A program made the translations under genes and the position numbers. Positions 1 to 10,300 of a DNA stretch of 38,543 bases are shown here, piece by piece. A model generated the notes under the pieces. The model had not been told where the DNA came from and made no database searches. It saw nothing but the letters and a program-made list of their open reading frames with translations. Position 1 is the stretch's first letter. Every line of letters begins with the position of its first letter. Source of the DNA: Saccharothrix luteola (GTDB taxonomy: Bacteria; Actinomycetota; Actinomycetes; Mycobacteriales; Pseudonocardiaceae); contig NZ_JAJHUO010000002.1 of assembly GCF_020859565.1 (NCBI RefSeq), positions 196,836 through 235,378 on the forward strand, written 5' to 3'.

Positions 1-51
1 GGGGGGGCCACCACCACGCCCCCCCCCCCGGGGTGGGGGGGGGGGGGCCCG
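1..51. other. Low-complexity G/C homopolymer at left end
   Basis: The first 51 bases are almost only G and C, with an 11-C run at 19-29 and a 13-G run at 35-47. Nothing codes here. Together with the similar run at the other end, this looks like error-prone sequence at a contig edge rather than genomic DNA. A short GC-rich inverted repeat (cggcc/ggccg, 55-70) lies just after narI and could be part of its terminator, but no T-run follows it. Confidence 0.7.
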
Positions 52-77
52 ACTCGGCCGGTTCGGGCCGACCGCTA

Positions 78-803
78 CTACTCGTGCTGGTCACCCCACG
101 CGCGGGCGTACCGGTTGGTGTCGGGTCGTTGGGGATCACGGCTGCGGTACACGACGTACGGCCGCACGAGGTAGCCGACCGGCGCGCTGAACACGTGCAC
201 CAGGCGGGTGTACGGCCAGATGCCCAGCAGCACGAGCACGGTCACGTTGTGCACCTGGAAGCTGAGCGGCGTGCCCGTCATCAGCTCCGGCTGCGCGGAG
301 AACGTGAACAGGCCCCGGAACCACACCGACACGGAGGACCGGTAGTCGTAGCCGCCGCCGATCAGGTTCTCGCCCACGGTGTTGAACATCCCGGTCACGA
401 TCGCCGCCACGAGGAACGCGTACATGACCTTGTCGCCGCGCGTGGTGGCCTGGCGCACCGCGGACACCGTGAAGCGGCGGTACAGCAGGATCGCCACGCC
501 CGCCGCGGTGGCCACGCCCGCCAGCGTCCCGGCCGTCACGGAGACGAGGTGGTACATGCCCTCGGTGATCCCGACGAACTCGGTCCAGCTCTTCGGGACC
601 AGCAGGCCCAGCACGTGGCCGCCGATCACGGCGAGCAGCCCGAAGTGGAACAGGGGACTGCCCATGCGCAGGAGCCTGCTCTCGTGCATCTGCGAGGACC
701 GGGTAGTCCAGCCGAACTGGTCGTGCCGGTACCGCCACACGTGCCCGACCAGGAACGAGGTCAGCGCGATGTACGGCAGGGCCAGCCACAGCAACGTGCT
801 CAT
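78..803 (-). CDS. narI: Respiratory nitrate reductase gamma subunit NarI (cytochrome b)
   Basis: NarI is the 241-residue membrane cytochrome b that takes electrons from menaquinol and passes them through two b-type hemes to NarH. Seen: about five hydrophobic segments and the four expected heme histidines as two pairs, one pair 10 residues apart (HFGLLAVIGGH) and one 18 apart near the C-terminus, matching the spacing of His56/His66 and His187/His205 in E. coli NarI. The ATG at 803 overlaps the narJ stop as ATGA, so translation is coupled. It is the last gene of the nar operon and is complete, ending about 27 bp from the suspect contig edge. Length is normal for the family. Confidence 0.95.
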   Translation of the reverse strand: MSTLLWLALPYIALTSFLVGHVWRYRHDQFGWTTRSSQMHESRLLRMGSPLFHFGLLAVIGGHVLGLLVPKSWTEFVGITEGMYHLVSVTAGTLAGVATAAGVAILLYRRFTVSAVRQATTRGDKVMYAFLVAAIVTGMFNTVGENLIGGGYDYRSSVSVWFRGLFTFSAQPELMTGTPLSFQVHNVTVLVLLGIWPYTRLVHVFSAPVGYLVRPYVVYRSRDPQRPDTNRYARAWGDQHE

Positions 804-1474
804 CGTCGTCCTCCCGCTTCGGCGTGCAGCGCCGGGTCCATCGCGAAGGGCTCCAACCCCACGTCCTCCTCGGGTGGCCCTTCGGCGGCCAGCGTCGCGA
901 TCTTGCGGAGGTCCGCGGCGCTGATCTCCGGCAACGTGGCGCACACCGCGTCCAGCACGGCGAGGTACGGCGACCCGCCGTCGGCGAGCGACAGCCGGAT
1001 CATCTCCAGCACCGGGCGGTGCTCGACCAGCAGCCGCCGCCCGGCGATGGGATCGGCGGTCGCGGCGAACTCCAGCACCACCGCGAGGTGGTCGGGCAGC
1101 TCGTGCTCGCCCAGCTCGACACCGGCCGCGCGGTAGGCGTGCTTGAACCGCAGCAGCGCCATGCCGCGCTTCCGGGTGTCGCCGTAGGCGTAGTACGACA
1201 GGTGCAGGCAGTTGCGCTTGCGCAGGTCGAAGGTCTCGACGTAGTGCTGCGCCAACGCGCTGCCCGCCGAGGACGCCGCGTGGTCGACGAAGGACACCAG
1301 CGCGGGTCCGGCGGGCGCCGGCAGCGACCCGGCCGCCGCGCGCAGCTCGGGCAGCAGGCGCGTCATCGCCTCGCCCGGGTAGTCGATCAGGAGCGCGGCG
1401 ATCCGCCACACCAGCCGGCTCTCGCGGTCCGGCGCCTCCGCGACCTTCTTGTCCCGCTTGCGCAGCACGCTCAT
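800..1474 (-). CDS. narJ: Nitrate reductase assembly chaperone NarJ
   Basis: NarJ is a cytoplasmic chaperone of the TorD/NarJ type, needed for molybdenum cofactor insertion into NarG and for membrane attachment of NarGH; it is not part of the final enzyme. The 224-residue product is helical by composition and has the family's N-terminal LLIDYPG segment followed by the HYVETFDL, RKRNCLHLSYYAYGD and FKHAYRAAG stretches that are typical of NarJ. The start ATG (1474-1472) overlaps the narH stop as ATGA and the stop overlaps the narI start the same way. Position between narH and narI is the canonical GHJI order. Confidence 0.95.
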   Translation of the reverse strand: MSVLRKRDKKVAEAPDRESRLVWRIAALLIDYPGEAMTRLLPELRAAAGSLPAPAGPALVSFVDHAASSAGSALAQHYVETFDLRKRNCLHLSYYAYGDTRKRGMALLRFKHAYRAAGVELGEHELPDHLAVVLEFAATADPIAGRRLLVEHRPVLEMIRLSLADGGSPYLAVLDAVCATLPEISAADLRKIATLAAEGPPEEDVGLEPFAMDPALHAEAGGRR

Positions 1475-3114
1475 GCGATGGCCTCGGGTTCGTGCGCGGT
1501 GGTGGCGCCGTTGCCGTTGCCCCCGGTGGGGAACAGGCCCTTGGTGTCGACGCCGTCCCAGTCGAGCAGGTTGATGCGCTTGGCCTTGTCGGCCGGTGCC
1601 GCGCCGTTGGTGTCGGTCAGCTGGAACTTCTCGGCCATCACCTCGAACGCGGTCATGCCGGGGCCGCCGTCGCCGTCCAGGCTGCACCCGGTGGTCAGGG
1701 CCTCCAGCCGGTGCGCGTCCGACCCCGCGCCGCCGGGGATCACGTAGCGGTCCTCGTACTTGGCGATGGCGAGCAGGCGGTACATGGACTCGATCTCGCC
1801 GGGCGCCAGCCGCACCGACGCGGCGATCGAGTCGTCCACGTCCTCGCCGAGGTTGACCTTGCGCATGTGCGCGCGCATCGCGGCCAGCCGCTGCAACGAG
1901 GCCCGCACCGGTCCCACGTCACCGGCGGTGAACAGCTCGGCCAGGTACTCCACCGGGATGCGCAGCGCGTCGATGGCGCCGAACAGGTTGCCCACCGCCT
2001 CGCCGTCGTGGCCGGTCTCCGACAGCACGTCGACCACGGGCGACAGCGGCGGCACGTACCAGACCATCGGCATGGTGCGGTACTCCGGGTGCAGCGGCAG
2101 CGCGAGCTGGTAGTCGACGATCAGCCGGTACACCGGCGAGTTCTGCGCGGCCTCGATCCACTCGCCGGAGATGCCCGCCCGCTCGGCCTCGGCGACCACG
2201 CGCGGGTCGTGCGGGTTGAGGAAGACGTCGAGCTGCGCGGGGTAGAGGTCCTTGTCGTCCTTGACCGACGCCGCCTCACCCACCTTGTCCGCGTCGTAGA
2301 GCAGCACGCCGATGTAGCGCAGCCTGCCCACGCACGTCTCGGAGCACACCGTCGGGATGCCCACCTCTACCCGCGGGTAGCAGAACGTGCACTTCTCCGC
2401 CTTGCCCGTCTTGTGGTTGAAGTAGATCTTCTTGTACGGGCAGCCCGTGACGCACTGCCGCCAGCCGCGGCACTTGTCCTGGTCCACCAGCACGATGCCG
2501 TCCTCGGCGCGCTTGTAGATCGCGCCGGACGGGCAGGACGCCGCGCAGGACGGGTTGAGGCAGTGCTCGCAGATGCGGGGCAGGTAGAACATGAACGTCT
2601 GCTCGAACTCGAGCTTGACCTGCTCGGAGAGCTTGCCCAGCAACGGGTCCTTGCCGATCTGCGCCGGCCCGCCGCCCAGGTCGTCGTCCCAGTTGGCGCC
2701 CCACGTCACCTTCGTGTCCTCGCCGGTGATCGACGACTTCGGCTTGGCGGTGGGCGTGGTGTCGGAGGGCGGCGCGGACAGCAGGTTCTGGTAGTCGTAG
2801 GTCCACGGCTCGTAGTAGTCCGCCACCGTGGGCATGTCCGGGTTGGCGAAGATGTTCAGCAGCCGCTTGAGCCGCGAGCCGGTGCGCAGGGTCAGCTTGC
2901 CGCGCTTGTTCAGCGCCCAGCCGCCCTTCCACTTGTCCTGGTCCTGGTACTGGCGCGGGTAGCCCTGGCCGGGCCGCGTCTCGACGTTGTTGAACCACGC
3001 GTACTCCACGCCGCCGCGGTTGGTCCACGCCTGCTTGCAGGTGACGCTGCACGTGTGGCAGCCGATGCACTTGTCCAGGTTCATCACCATGGCGAGCTGT
3101 GCCATCACGCGCAT
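1471..3114 (-). CDS. narH: Respiratory nitrate reductase beta subunit NarH (iron-sulfur)
   Basis: NarH is the 547-residue electron-transfer subunit that wires NarI hemes to NarG through one [3Fe-4S] and three [4Fe-4S] clusters. Seen: the first cysteine motif C16-x2-C19-x2-C22-x3-C26; a second in CEHCLNPSC; a third in CRGWRQCVTGCPYKK, where Trp in place of a Cys marks the [3Fe-4S] site; and a fourth in the CTFC...C...C stretch. The start at 3114 shares one base with the narG stop (TGATG). An in-frame ATG at 3105 is an alternative start that also keeps every cluster. The C-terminal extension beyond the E. coli length is common in actinobacterial NarH. Confidence 0.95.
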   Translation of the reverse strand: MRVMAQLAMVMNLDKCIGCHTCSVTCKQAWTNRGGVEYAWFNNVETRPGQGYPRQYQDQDKWKGGWALNKRGKLTLRTGSRLKRLLNIFANPDMPTVADYYEPWTYDYQNLLSAPPSDTTPTAKPKSSITGEDTKVTWGANWDDDLGGGPAQIGKDPLLGKLSEQVKLEFEQTFMFYLPRICEHCLNPSCAASCPSGAIYKRAEDGIVLVDQDKCRGWRQCVTGCPYKKIYFNHKTGKAEKCTFCYPRVEVGIPTVCSETCVGRLRYIGVLLYDADKVGEAASVKDDKDLYPAQLDVFLNPHDPRVVAEAERAGISGEWIEAAQNSPVYRLIVDYQLALPLHPEYRTMPMVWYVPPLSPVVDVLSETGHDGEAVGNLFGAIDALRIPVEYLAELFTAGDVGPVRASLQRLAAMRAHMRKVNLGEDVDDSIAASVRLAPGEIESMYRLLAIAKYEDRYVIPGGAGSDAHRLEALTTGCSLDGDGGPGMTAFEVMAEKFQLTDTNGAAPADKAKRINLLDWDGVDTKGLFPTGGNGNGATTAHEPEAIA

Positions 3115-6100
3115 CAGTACTGCACCTCCTGGCTCCGGCGGCGAATGGTCGTGACCTCGTCCCGCTGGTTGCCCGTGGGACCGTGGTAGTTGAGCGCGAA
3201 GGACTGCTGGGCGTAGCCGCCGATGAGGTGCGACGGCTTGACCATCAACCGGGTCAGCGCGTTGTGGATGCCGCCGCGCTTGCCGGTCGCCTCGGTCCGC
3301 GGCACGCCGACCGCCTTGTCCTGCGCGTGGTACATGAACACCGTGCCCTCGGGCATCCGGTGGGACACGATCGCGCGGGCGACCACGATCCCGTTCCGGT
3401 TGACCGCCTCGATCCAGTCGTTGTCCTCGACGCCGATCTTCGCGGCGTCCCGGTCCGACATCCAGATCGCCTGCCCACCGCGCGACAGCGTGAGCATGTG
3501 CAGGTTGTCCTGGTACGCCGAGTGGATCGACCACTTCGAGTGCGGGGTCAGGTAGCGCACGGTCACGCCGCCGTTCAGCGCGCCGACGGCCGGCTCGTCG
3601 AACAGCGCCGTCATGTCCAGCGGCGGCCGGAAGACCGGCAGCTGCTCGCCCAGCTCGAACATCCAGTCGTGGTCGAGGAAGAAGTGCTGGCGCCCGGTGA
3701 GCGTGTGCCAGGGCTTGAGCCGCTCGGTGTTGATCGTGAACGGGGAGTACCGCCGGCCGCCGGTCTCGCTGCCCGACCACTCCGGCGAGGTGATCACGGG
3801 CACCGGCCGGGCCTGGGTGTCGGGGAAGGTGATCCGCTTGCCCTCGCTCTCCGCGGCCAGGTCGGCCAGCGGGGTGCCGGTACGGCGTTCCAGGGCGCGG
3901 AACCCCTCCGTGGCCAGGCGGCCGTTGGTCGTGCCGGACAGGGCCAGGATCGCCTCCGCGGCGTGGGTGTCCTTGGCCAGCGACGGTCGCCCGGCCGCGA
4001 CACCGGACAGGACCGTCCCGTTGGCGCCCTTGAGGTACTCGACCTCCTCGTCCGGGTGGGTGGTGACGCCCTTGGTGGTCAGCCCGACCTGCTCGACCAG
4101 CGGTCCGAGGGCGGCCATCTTCTCGCCGACCGCCGGGTAGTCGCGCTCCACGACGACCAGCCTCGGCATGGTCTTGCCGGGTATCGGCTCGCACTCGCCG
4201 TTCTTCCAGTCCAGCACCCGACCGCCCGGCTGCGCGGTGGCGTCGGCGGTGTCGTGGGTGAGCGGGACGGCCACGATGTCCTTGCGCTTGCCCAGGTGCT
4301 TCTCGGCCAGCCAGGAGAACCCGCGGGCGATGCGGTGGAACGCCTCGAAGTCGGTCTTGGTCTCCCACGGCGGGGAGATCGCGGGCGAGAAGGCGTGCAC
4401 GTAGGGGTGCATGTCGGTGGAGGAAAGGTCGTGCTTCTCGTACCAGGTCGCCGCGGGCAGCACGACGTCCGAGAACAGCGTCGTCGACGTCATCCGGAAG
4501 TCCAGCGACAGCAGCAGGTCCAGCTTGCCGACCGGCGCCTCGTCGCGCCAGGTCACCTCCTGCGGCCGCACCCCGTCGGAGTCCTTGGCGCGCAGGTTGG
4601 TGTCGGTGCCGAGCAGGTGCTTGAGGAAGTACTCGTTGCCCTTGGCCGACGAGCCGAGCAGGTTCGCCCGCCACACGGTGAGCACGCGCGGGAAGTTCTC
4701 CGGCGCGTCCGGGTCCTCGCAGGCGAACCGCAGGTGCCCGGACTTGAGCCCGTCCACCACGTGGTCCGCTGCGGGTTTGCCCAGCCGCTCCGCCTCGTCG
4801 GCCAGGTCGAGCGGGTTGCGGTTGAACGTCGGGTAGCTCGGCATCCACCCCAGGCGGGACGCGAGCGCGATGTTGTCGGCCGCGGTGCGACCGGCGAAGC
4901 GACCGGTGCCCAGCGGCGAGGACATCACGTCCGAGGTGAACGGGTCGTAGCGCCACTGGTCGGTGGCCAGGTACCAGAAGATCGTGCCCTGCATCTGCCG
5001 GGGCGGGCGCTGCCAGTCCAGCCCGAACGCCAGGGTGGACCACCCGGTGATCGGGCGGCACTTCTCCTGGCCCACGTAGTGCGCCCACCCGCCGCCGTTG
5101 ACGCCCTGGCAGCCGGTGAGCATGGTCAGCGCCAGGAACGAGCGGTAGATCTGGTCGGAGTGGAACCAGTGGTTGGTGCCCGCGCCCATGAGGATCATGG
5201 ACCGGCCCTTGGAGCGCTCGGCGTTGTCGGCGAACTCCCGGCCGATCCGCTCGGCCGCGGCGGCGGGCACCCCGGTGATCCCTTCCTGCCAGGCGGGGGT
5301 GTAGGGCTGGGTGGCGTCGTCGTAACCGGTGGGCCACTCGCCGGGCAGGTCGTCGCGGCGCACGCCGTACTGGGCGAGCAGCAGGTCGAACACCGTGGTC
5401 ACCCGCCGACCCGCGACGATCCGCGTCGGCACGCCCCGGTGCAGCACGCCCGGCTCGCTGGTGTCGAACCGCGGCAGCGCCACGGTGACCGGGTCGCCGC
5501 CGCGCACCGACAGCAGCGGGTCGACGTCGCCGAGGTCCAGGTTCCACTTGCCCTGCCCGGAGTCGGTGAACCGGTGCCCGAGCGAGCCGGGCGGGACCAC
5601 CGGCTCGCCGTGCGCGTCCAGCAGCACGGTCTTGGACTCCGCGCCCTCGCCGGTGTCGCCGAGGTCGGCGGCGGTGAGGAACTTGCCCGGCACGTAGCCG
5701 TCGTCGGATTCGGTCAACGTGACCAGGAACGGCAGGTCGGTGTAGCGCTTGACGTAGTCGGTGAAGTACGGGGTGCTCTTCTCGACGAAGAACTCCCGCA
5801 GGATCACGTGCCCCATCGCCATGGCGAGCGCCGCGTCGGTGCCCGGGCGCGCGGGCAGCCACTCGTCGGCGAACTTGGTGTTGTCGGCGTAGTCCGGGGA
5901 CACCACGACGACCTTCTGGCCCCGGTAGCGCGCCTCGGTCATGTAGTGCGCGTCGGGCGTGCGGGTGACGGGGACGTTCGAGCCCCACATGATCAGGTAA
6001 CCGGCGTCGAACCAGTCCGCCGACTCCGGCACGTCGGTCTGGTCGCCGAACACCTGCGGGCTCGCCACCGGCAGGTCGGCGTACCAGTCGTAGAAGCTCA

Positions 6101-6800
6101 GCATCGAGCCCCCGATCAGCGAGACGAACCGGGCGCCTGCCGCGTGGCTGACCATGGACATCGCCGGGATCGGCGAGAAGCCCGCGACCCGGTCCGGGCC
6201 GTGGCGCTTGATCGTGTGCACGTGCGCGGCGGCGACCATCTCGGCGGCCTCCCACCACTCGGCGCGCACGAAGCCGCCCATGCCGCGGGCGGCCTTGTAC
6301 CGGCGGGACTTCTCCGGGTCCTCGACGATGTCGGCCCAGGCGAGCACCGGGTCCTTCAGCCGTTCCTTCGCCTCGCGGTAGTACTCCAGCAGCACGCCGC
6401 GCACGTACGGGTAGCGCACCCGGGCGGGGGAGTAGGTGTACCAGGAGAACGACGCGCCGCGGGGACAGCCGCGCGGCTCGTACTCCGGCTTGTCCGGCCC
6501 GATCGACGGGTAGTCGGTCTGCTGGGACTCCCAGGTGATGACGCCGTCCTTGACGTAGACCTTCCACGAGCAGGAGCCGGTGCAGTTCACCCCGTGGGTG
6601 GACCGCACCACCTTGTCGTAGGCCCACCGGTCCCGGTAGAACACGTCGGCGCCGCGCCCACCGATCTGGTGCAGCGTGCGCCCGTCCGCGGAGGTCTCGC
6701 CCCGCTGGAAGTGCCTGGCCAGGCGCAGCAGCGAATCACCGATCTCGGAATCGGGCTCCGCGGCGTTCGGACGAACGCTACCGGCGGAGAAATTCGACAC
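3114..6800 (-). CDS. narG: Respiratory nitrate reductase alpha subunit NarG (Mo-bisMGD)
   Basis: NarG is the 1228-residue catalytic subunit reducing nitrate to nitrite at a molybdenum bis-MGD centre on the cytoplasmic side. Seen: an N-terminal FS0 cluster site His69, Cys73, Cys77, Cys112, each offset by exactly 20 from E. coli His49/Cys53/Cys57/Cys92, and the Mo-ligand aspartate in SFYDWY (about Asp238). There is no twin-arginine signal, as expected for a cytoplasmic-facing NarG. A GTG at 6809 opens the frame three codons earlier, but it lies inside the GGAGGTGATC ribosome binding site; the GTG at 6800 is spaced 8 nt from GGAGG and is chosen. No narK transporter or two-component regulator is visible nearby. 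Confidence 0.95.
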   Translation of the reverse strand: MSNFSAGSVRPNAAEPDSEIGDSLLRLARHFQRGETSADGRTLHQIGGRGADVFYRDRWAYDKVVRSTHGVNCTGSCSWKVYVKDGVITWESQQTDYPSIGPDKPEYEPRGCPRGASFSWYTYSPARVRYPYVRGVLLEYYREAKERLKDPVLAWADIVEDPEKSRRYKAARGMGGFVRAEWWEAAEMVAAAHVHTIKRHGPDRVAGFSPIPAMSMVSHAAGARFVSLIGGSMLSFYDWYADLPVASPQVFGDQTDVPESADWFDAGYLIMWGSNVPVTRTPDAHYMTEARYRGQKVVVVSPDYADNTKFADEWLPARPGTDAALAMAMGHVILREFFVEKSTPYFTDYVKRYTDLPFLVTLTESDDGYVPGKFLTAADLGDTGEGAESKTVLLDAHGEPVVPPGSLGHRFTDSGQGKWNLDLGDVDPLLSVRGGDPVTVALPRFDTSEPGVLHRGVPTRIVAGRRVTTVFDLLLAQYGVRRDDLPGEWPTGYDDATQPYTPAWQEGITGVPAAAAERIGREFADNAERSKGRSMILMGAGTNHWFHSDQIYRSFLALTMLTGCQGVNGGGWAHYVGQEKCRPITGWSTLAFGLDWQRPPRQMQGTIFWYLATDQWRYDPFTSDVMSSPLGTGRFAGRTAADNIALASRLGWMPSYPTFNRNPLDLADEAERLGKPAADHVVDGLKSGHLRFACEDPDAPENFPRVLTVWRANLLGSSAKGNEYFLKHLLGTDTNLRAKDSDGVRPQEVTWRDEAPVGKLDLLLSLDFRMTSTTLFSDVVLPAATWYEKHDLSSTDMHPYVHAFSPAISPPWETKTDFEAFHRIARGFSWLAEKHLGKRKDIVAVPLTHDTADATAQPGGRVLDWKNGECEPIPGKTMPRLVVVERDYPAVGEKMAALGPLVEQVGLTTKGVTTHPDEEVEYLKGANGTVLSGVAAGRPSLAKDTHAAEAILALSGTTNGRLATEGFRALERRTGTPLADLAAESEGKRITFPDTQARPVPVITSPEWSGSETGGRRYSPFTINTERLKPWHTLTGRQHFFLDHDWMFELGEQLPVFRPPLDMTALFDEPAVGALNGGVTVRYLTPHSKWSIHSAYQDNLHMLTLSRGGQAIWMSDRDAAKIGVEDNDWIEAVNRNGIVVARAIVSHRMPEGTVFMYHAQDKAVGVPRTEATGKRGGIHNALTRLMVKPSHLIGGYAQQSFALNYHGPTGNQRDEVTTIRRRSQEVQY

Positions 6801-6803
6801 GGC

Positions 6804-6813
6804 GATCACCTCC
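6804..6813 (-). promoter_or_regulatory. Strong ribosome binding site of narG
   Basis: On the minus strand this reads GGAGGTGATC, ten bases fully complementary to the usual 3' end of bacterial 16S rRNA. It decides the narG start: the GTG inside it (6809) cannot be used with it, while the GTG at 6800 lies at an ideal distance. Confidence 0.8.
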
Positions 6814-7379
6814 GAAGTAATAGTGAATCGCTAAATCGACAGTCGTCGTCAATGGCTCTGCTGGGTCACCTTAGGGGGCGGCCGGGGTGCCTACAAGAAA
6901 GGAGTGAAATCCGCACGCTATCGCGCCGAGGCCGGTGAGCACGACGTAACCTCGCGTTTACGACCGCCCTGTTGCCCGTGTCCCCGCCTTGGTCGGTCAA
7001 CCTCGGTTGACCTGCGGTTGTGTGACCGGGTTGACCTTGGTGGCACCGTGCGTGACGAGAGCCGCCCCACATGTTCGCACCCATCTTTAACATCCAAGTC
7101 ACACCGGCCGGGTGACGAGGTGCGGAGTCGCCCACGGCCCGGGATGGGTATCGGTGATTTCGGGCTGTGGAATTCTTCGTCGCGAGCGCCCGCCCGACCA
7201 TCCCGATCCTCGGGACTCGCGCAGTGACCACCATGGCTCCGGGAGGCCCGACGTGGGAACTGGCCGTCACACTTCTGCGGGTTTCTTTCCCGCACCGCAT
7301 TCCGACGAGGGTGCGGTAGAGCCGGGTCACGGGGGATACTGCCGGTAACGTCACGGCGACGCTGTGCGAACCACGGGTT
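6814..7379. other. Divergent nar / TPR-CHAT intergenic region
   Basis: About 570 bp separate the narG start from the TPR-CHAT start. No convincing gene is present: the open frames here are short, lack spaced ribosome binding sites and show no recognisable domain. The region is locally less GC-rich near narG (6815-6860). It holds an 18-bp perfect inverted repeat (6995-7012), a third copy of the half-site (7029-7036), and a looser gtcac...gtgac repeat (7098-7116). A minus-strand TTGACG (6852-6847) has no good -10 partner. Promoters for both flanking genes must lie here, but none can be placed with confidence. Confidence 0.6.
6995..7036. promoter_or_regulatory. Candidate operator: GGTCAACC inverted repeat plus third half-site
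   Basis: GGTCAACC (6995-7002) and GGTTGACC (7005-7012) form a perfect 8-bp inverted repeat with a 2-bp spacer. GGTTGACC appears again at 7029-7036, 24 bp further on, roughly two helical turns. The arrangement suits a dimeric repressor or activator with a second half-site. Which of the two divergent genes it controls, and the protein that binds, are unknown. Confidence 0.45.
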
Positions 7380-10300
7380 GTGGAGACCGAGCAGCTGACC
7401 GCCTCGCTCTTCCGGCGGGTCGACGCCTTCTTCCGGGACCAGGACGTCGATGCGGTCCTGGCGGCGGAGGCGCTCGCGGAAGCCCATGCGCTCGCGGGCG
7501 CGACCGATCCGGACGCGGTCGTGGCCGTGGCGTACTTCTGCTGGTGCCGGTTCTTCGCCGGGGACCGGGACCCCGACACCGTGTCGGCCTACCTGAACCG
7601 GTTCCTCGCGCTGCGGCCGGAACACCCCGACGTCCTGCCGGTCCTGTTGTCGGCCGCGCTCGACCTGGTCGAAGGAGGCGGCGCGGGGGAGGGCGAGTTC
7701 GACCCGTTCTTCCTCTACAGCCTGGGCGGCGGCTTCGCCTCCCGCTTCGAGGTGACCGGGGACCGGCTGGACCTCGACCGCGCGGTGGCGGCGACGACCG
7801 CGTGCGCCGCCCGGCTCCCGGAGGGCGAGGAGTTCCACGGCGCCGCGTTGTGCCGGCTCGGCTGGGTCCTGACGATCCGGCTCCGGGTGGACGGCCCCGA
7901 CAGCCCGGACGGCGCCGAAGCCGCCCGCGTCCTCACCGCCTGCCTCGCCGCGTCACGGCCCGGCCATGCGCACCGGCCCGTCGCGATGGCGAACCTGGTC
8001 GACCTGCGGGCCACGCAGTTCGTGCAACGACCCGGTCCCGAGCGGGCCGACCTGCTGGTCGAGGTGATGTCGCGGACGTGGCACGACCCCGACGCGGACG
8101 ACGACGTCCGGGCGCACGTCACCGAACTCACCACCGACCTGCTCGCCGGCTTGGGCGAGCACGTGGGGATCGACGAGCCGGACCGCGTGATCGCTCTCTA
8201 CCGCCTCGGGGTGGAGGCGACAGCGCCTGGTCACCCGGCTCACGTCCACGCCCTGCTGGAACTGGGCGTCGCCCTGGTCTCCCGCGCCGAGACCGACACC
8301 ACGACGGTCGACCTGGACGAGGCGATCGAGGTGTTGCGCCGCGCCGTGCCGCTCGCGGAGCAGTTGCGGCTCGCAGTGCCGCAGGCGCTGGCCCACACCC
8401 GGTTGTGCCTCGTCCACCTCGCCCGCTTCGAACGGCTCCAGGACCCGCTCGACGTGGAGCACGGCGTCGCGGCCGGGCGCGCCGCCCTCGGCCCGGCGCG
8501 GGGCGAGCAGCCCTTGACCGACTACTGCGTGGTCAACCTGGCGAACGCGCTGGTGTCGGCGCACCTCTGCGGCGTGCCCGGCGCGCTGGCCGAGTCCATC
8601 GAGCTGCTGCTGACCGCGGTGGACAGCGGCAGCCTCGACCTCAAGGGCCGGGCCAGGGTGCAGCTCGGCACCGCGTACCGACTGCTGTTCGCCGAGACCG
8701 GCGACCGCGCGGCCATCGACGAGGCGGTGCACTGGCACAGGTCGGCCGGTGACCACGTCCCGCCGGACCGGCCGCACTACGTCGACCACCTCAACCTCCT
8801 GGCCATCGCGCTGTCCGACCGCTCCCGGAGGTACGGCGGCGACGAGGACCTGGACGAAGCGATCGAGCTGTACGCCGCCGCGGCGGCGGTCAGGCCGGAC
8901 GGGCATCCCGAGCGCCTGCTGGACCAGGCCAACCTGGTGCGGGCGCACCTCGCCCGCTACCACTTGCACGGCGACCCGGACTCGGCCACGCGCGCGCTGG
9001 CCGTCGCCCGCGAGATCACCGCGCCCGAGTTGCCGCCGGGCATGGCGGTCGTCCAGCTGGGGGCGGTCGGACACGCCCTGCTCACCGCGTACGAGCTCTT
9101 CGGCTCCGCGCGCGACCTGGACGACGGGATCGCGGTGCTCCGGCGCGGGATCGCGGGTGGTGTCCGTCCGGATCCCTCGTTGGTGAACCAGCTCGGTGGC
9201 GCGTTGCTCCGCCGCTTCGAGCGGACCGGCGCCGCGGCGGACGCGGTGGACGCGGTGGACGCGTTCCACGAGGCGCTGGCCGCGGTCGGGCCGACCGAGG
9301 TGCTGCGGCCCGAGATCCTCTCCGGCCTGTGCGAGGGGTTCGGCCACCTGTACCACCTCACCGGTGACCCCGCGCACCTGGACGCGGCCGTGGAGGCGGG
9401 CATCGGGTCGGTCACCGGGCTCGAGGGCACGGCCCGCCACGCCCGGCACTCGACGAACCTCGCGAACGCGTACGCGACGCGCTTCCGCGTCCGGCACGAC
9501 CCGGCCGACCTCGACCGCGCCGTCGAGGCTCACCGCGCCGTCCTGGCGGCCACGCGCCCGGGCGACCCCGGCCGGTCCCGCTACCTGTCCAACCTCGGTG
9601 GTGCGCTCGCCGACCGCTTCGGGTCCACCGGCCAGGCGCGGGACCTGGACGAGGCCGTCGCCCTGCTGCGGGAATGCGTCGCGCGCACCACGTCGGGCGA
9701 AACCCAGCTCGCGGTGCACTCGTACAACCTCGCCGCCGCGCTGCTCCGCCGCCACCGGGCCGGGCACGACCCGGCCGATCTCGCCGAGGCCCTCGCGGCG
9801 CTGTCGGCCGGGGCCGCCTCGGTGGCGTCGCCGGCGCTCGACCGGATCCGGGCGGCGTCGTGGTGGGCCGTTGCCGGGGCCGGGCACGACGTGGCGTCGT
9901 CGCTCGCCGGGTACGAGCAGGTGGTGGCGTTGCTGCCGGTGCTCGCCTGGCACGGCCTGCACCGCGAGGACCGGCAACGGCAACTGCTCGCGCTGGTCGG
10001 GGTCGCTTCGCACGCCGCCGCCACCGCGCTCACGGCGGGTCGTCCGCAACGGGCCGTCGAACTGCTGGAGCAGGGCCGGTCGGTGCTCTGGTCGCAGGTC
10101 CTGGACCTGCGCGCGGACTTCCTGGCGCTGCACGAGGTGCGCCCGGACCTCGCGCGGCGGTTGGCCGAACTGCGCGACGGCCTTGACGAAGCTCCCACGA
10201 TCGACCCCACCCCCGCCACGCGCGACCTCCGCATGACGCTCGCCCGGCAGTGGGACGAGACCGTGGCCGAAGTCCGCGGGCTGCCCGGGCTGGCCGACTT

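Noticed and set aside
1471..6627. 1718-codon minus-strand frame spanning narH and most of narG
   Set aside because: Only its last 547 codons (narH) are meaningful. The upstream part is a shadow of narG in another frame, low-complexity and Arg/Gly/Ala-rich.
6824..6852. narG promoter from TTGACG (6852-6847, minus)
   Set aside because: With 17-bp spacing the -10 would be GATTCA and transcription would start almost on the ribosome binding site; not credible.
3099..6938. 1279-codon open frame on the plus strand across narG
   Set aside because: It is antisense to narG, Arg/His/Val/Gly-rich without domain features, and arises from high GC at third codon positions.
6904..7227. 107-codon plus-strand frame in the nar/CHAT intergenic region
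   Set aside because: Its GTG touches the AGGAG sequence with no spacing, codon composition is not like a gene, and no domain is recognised.
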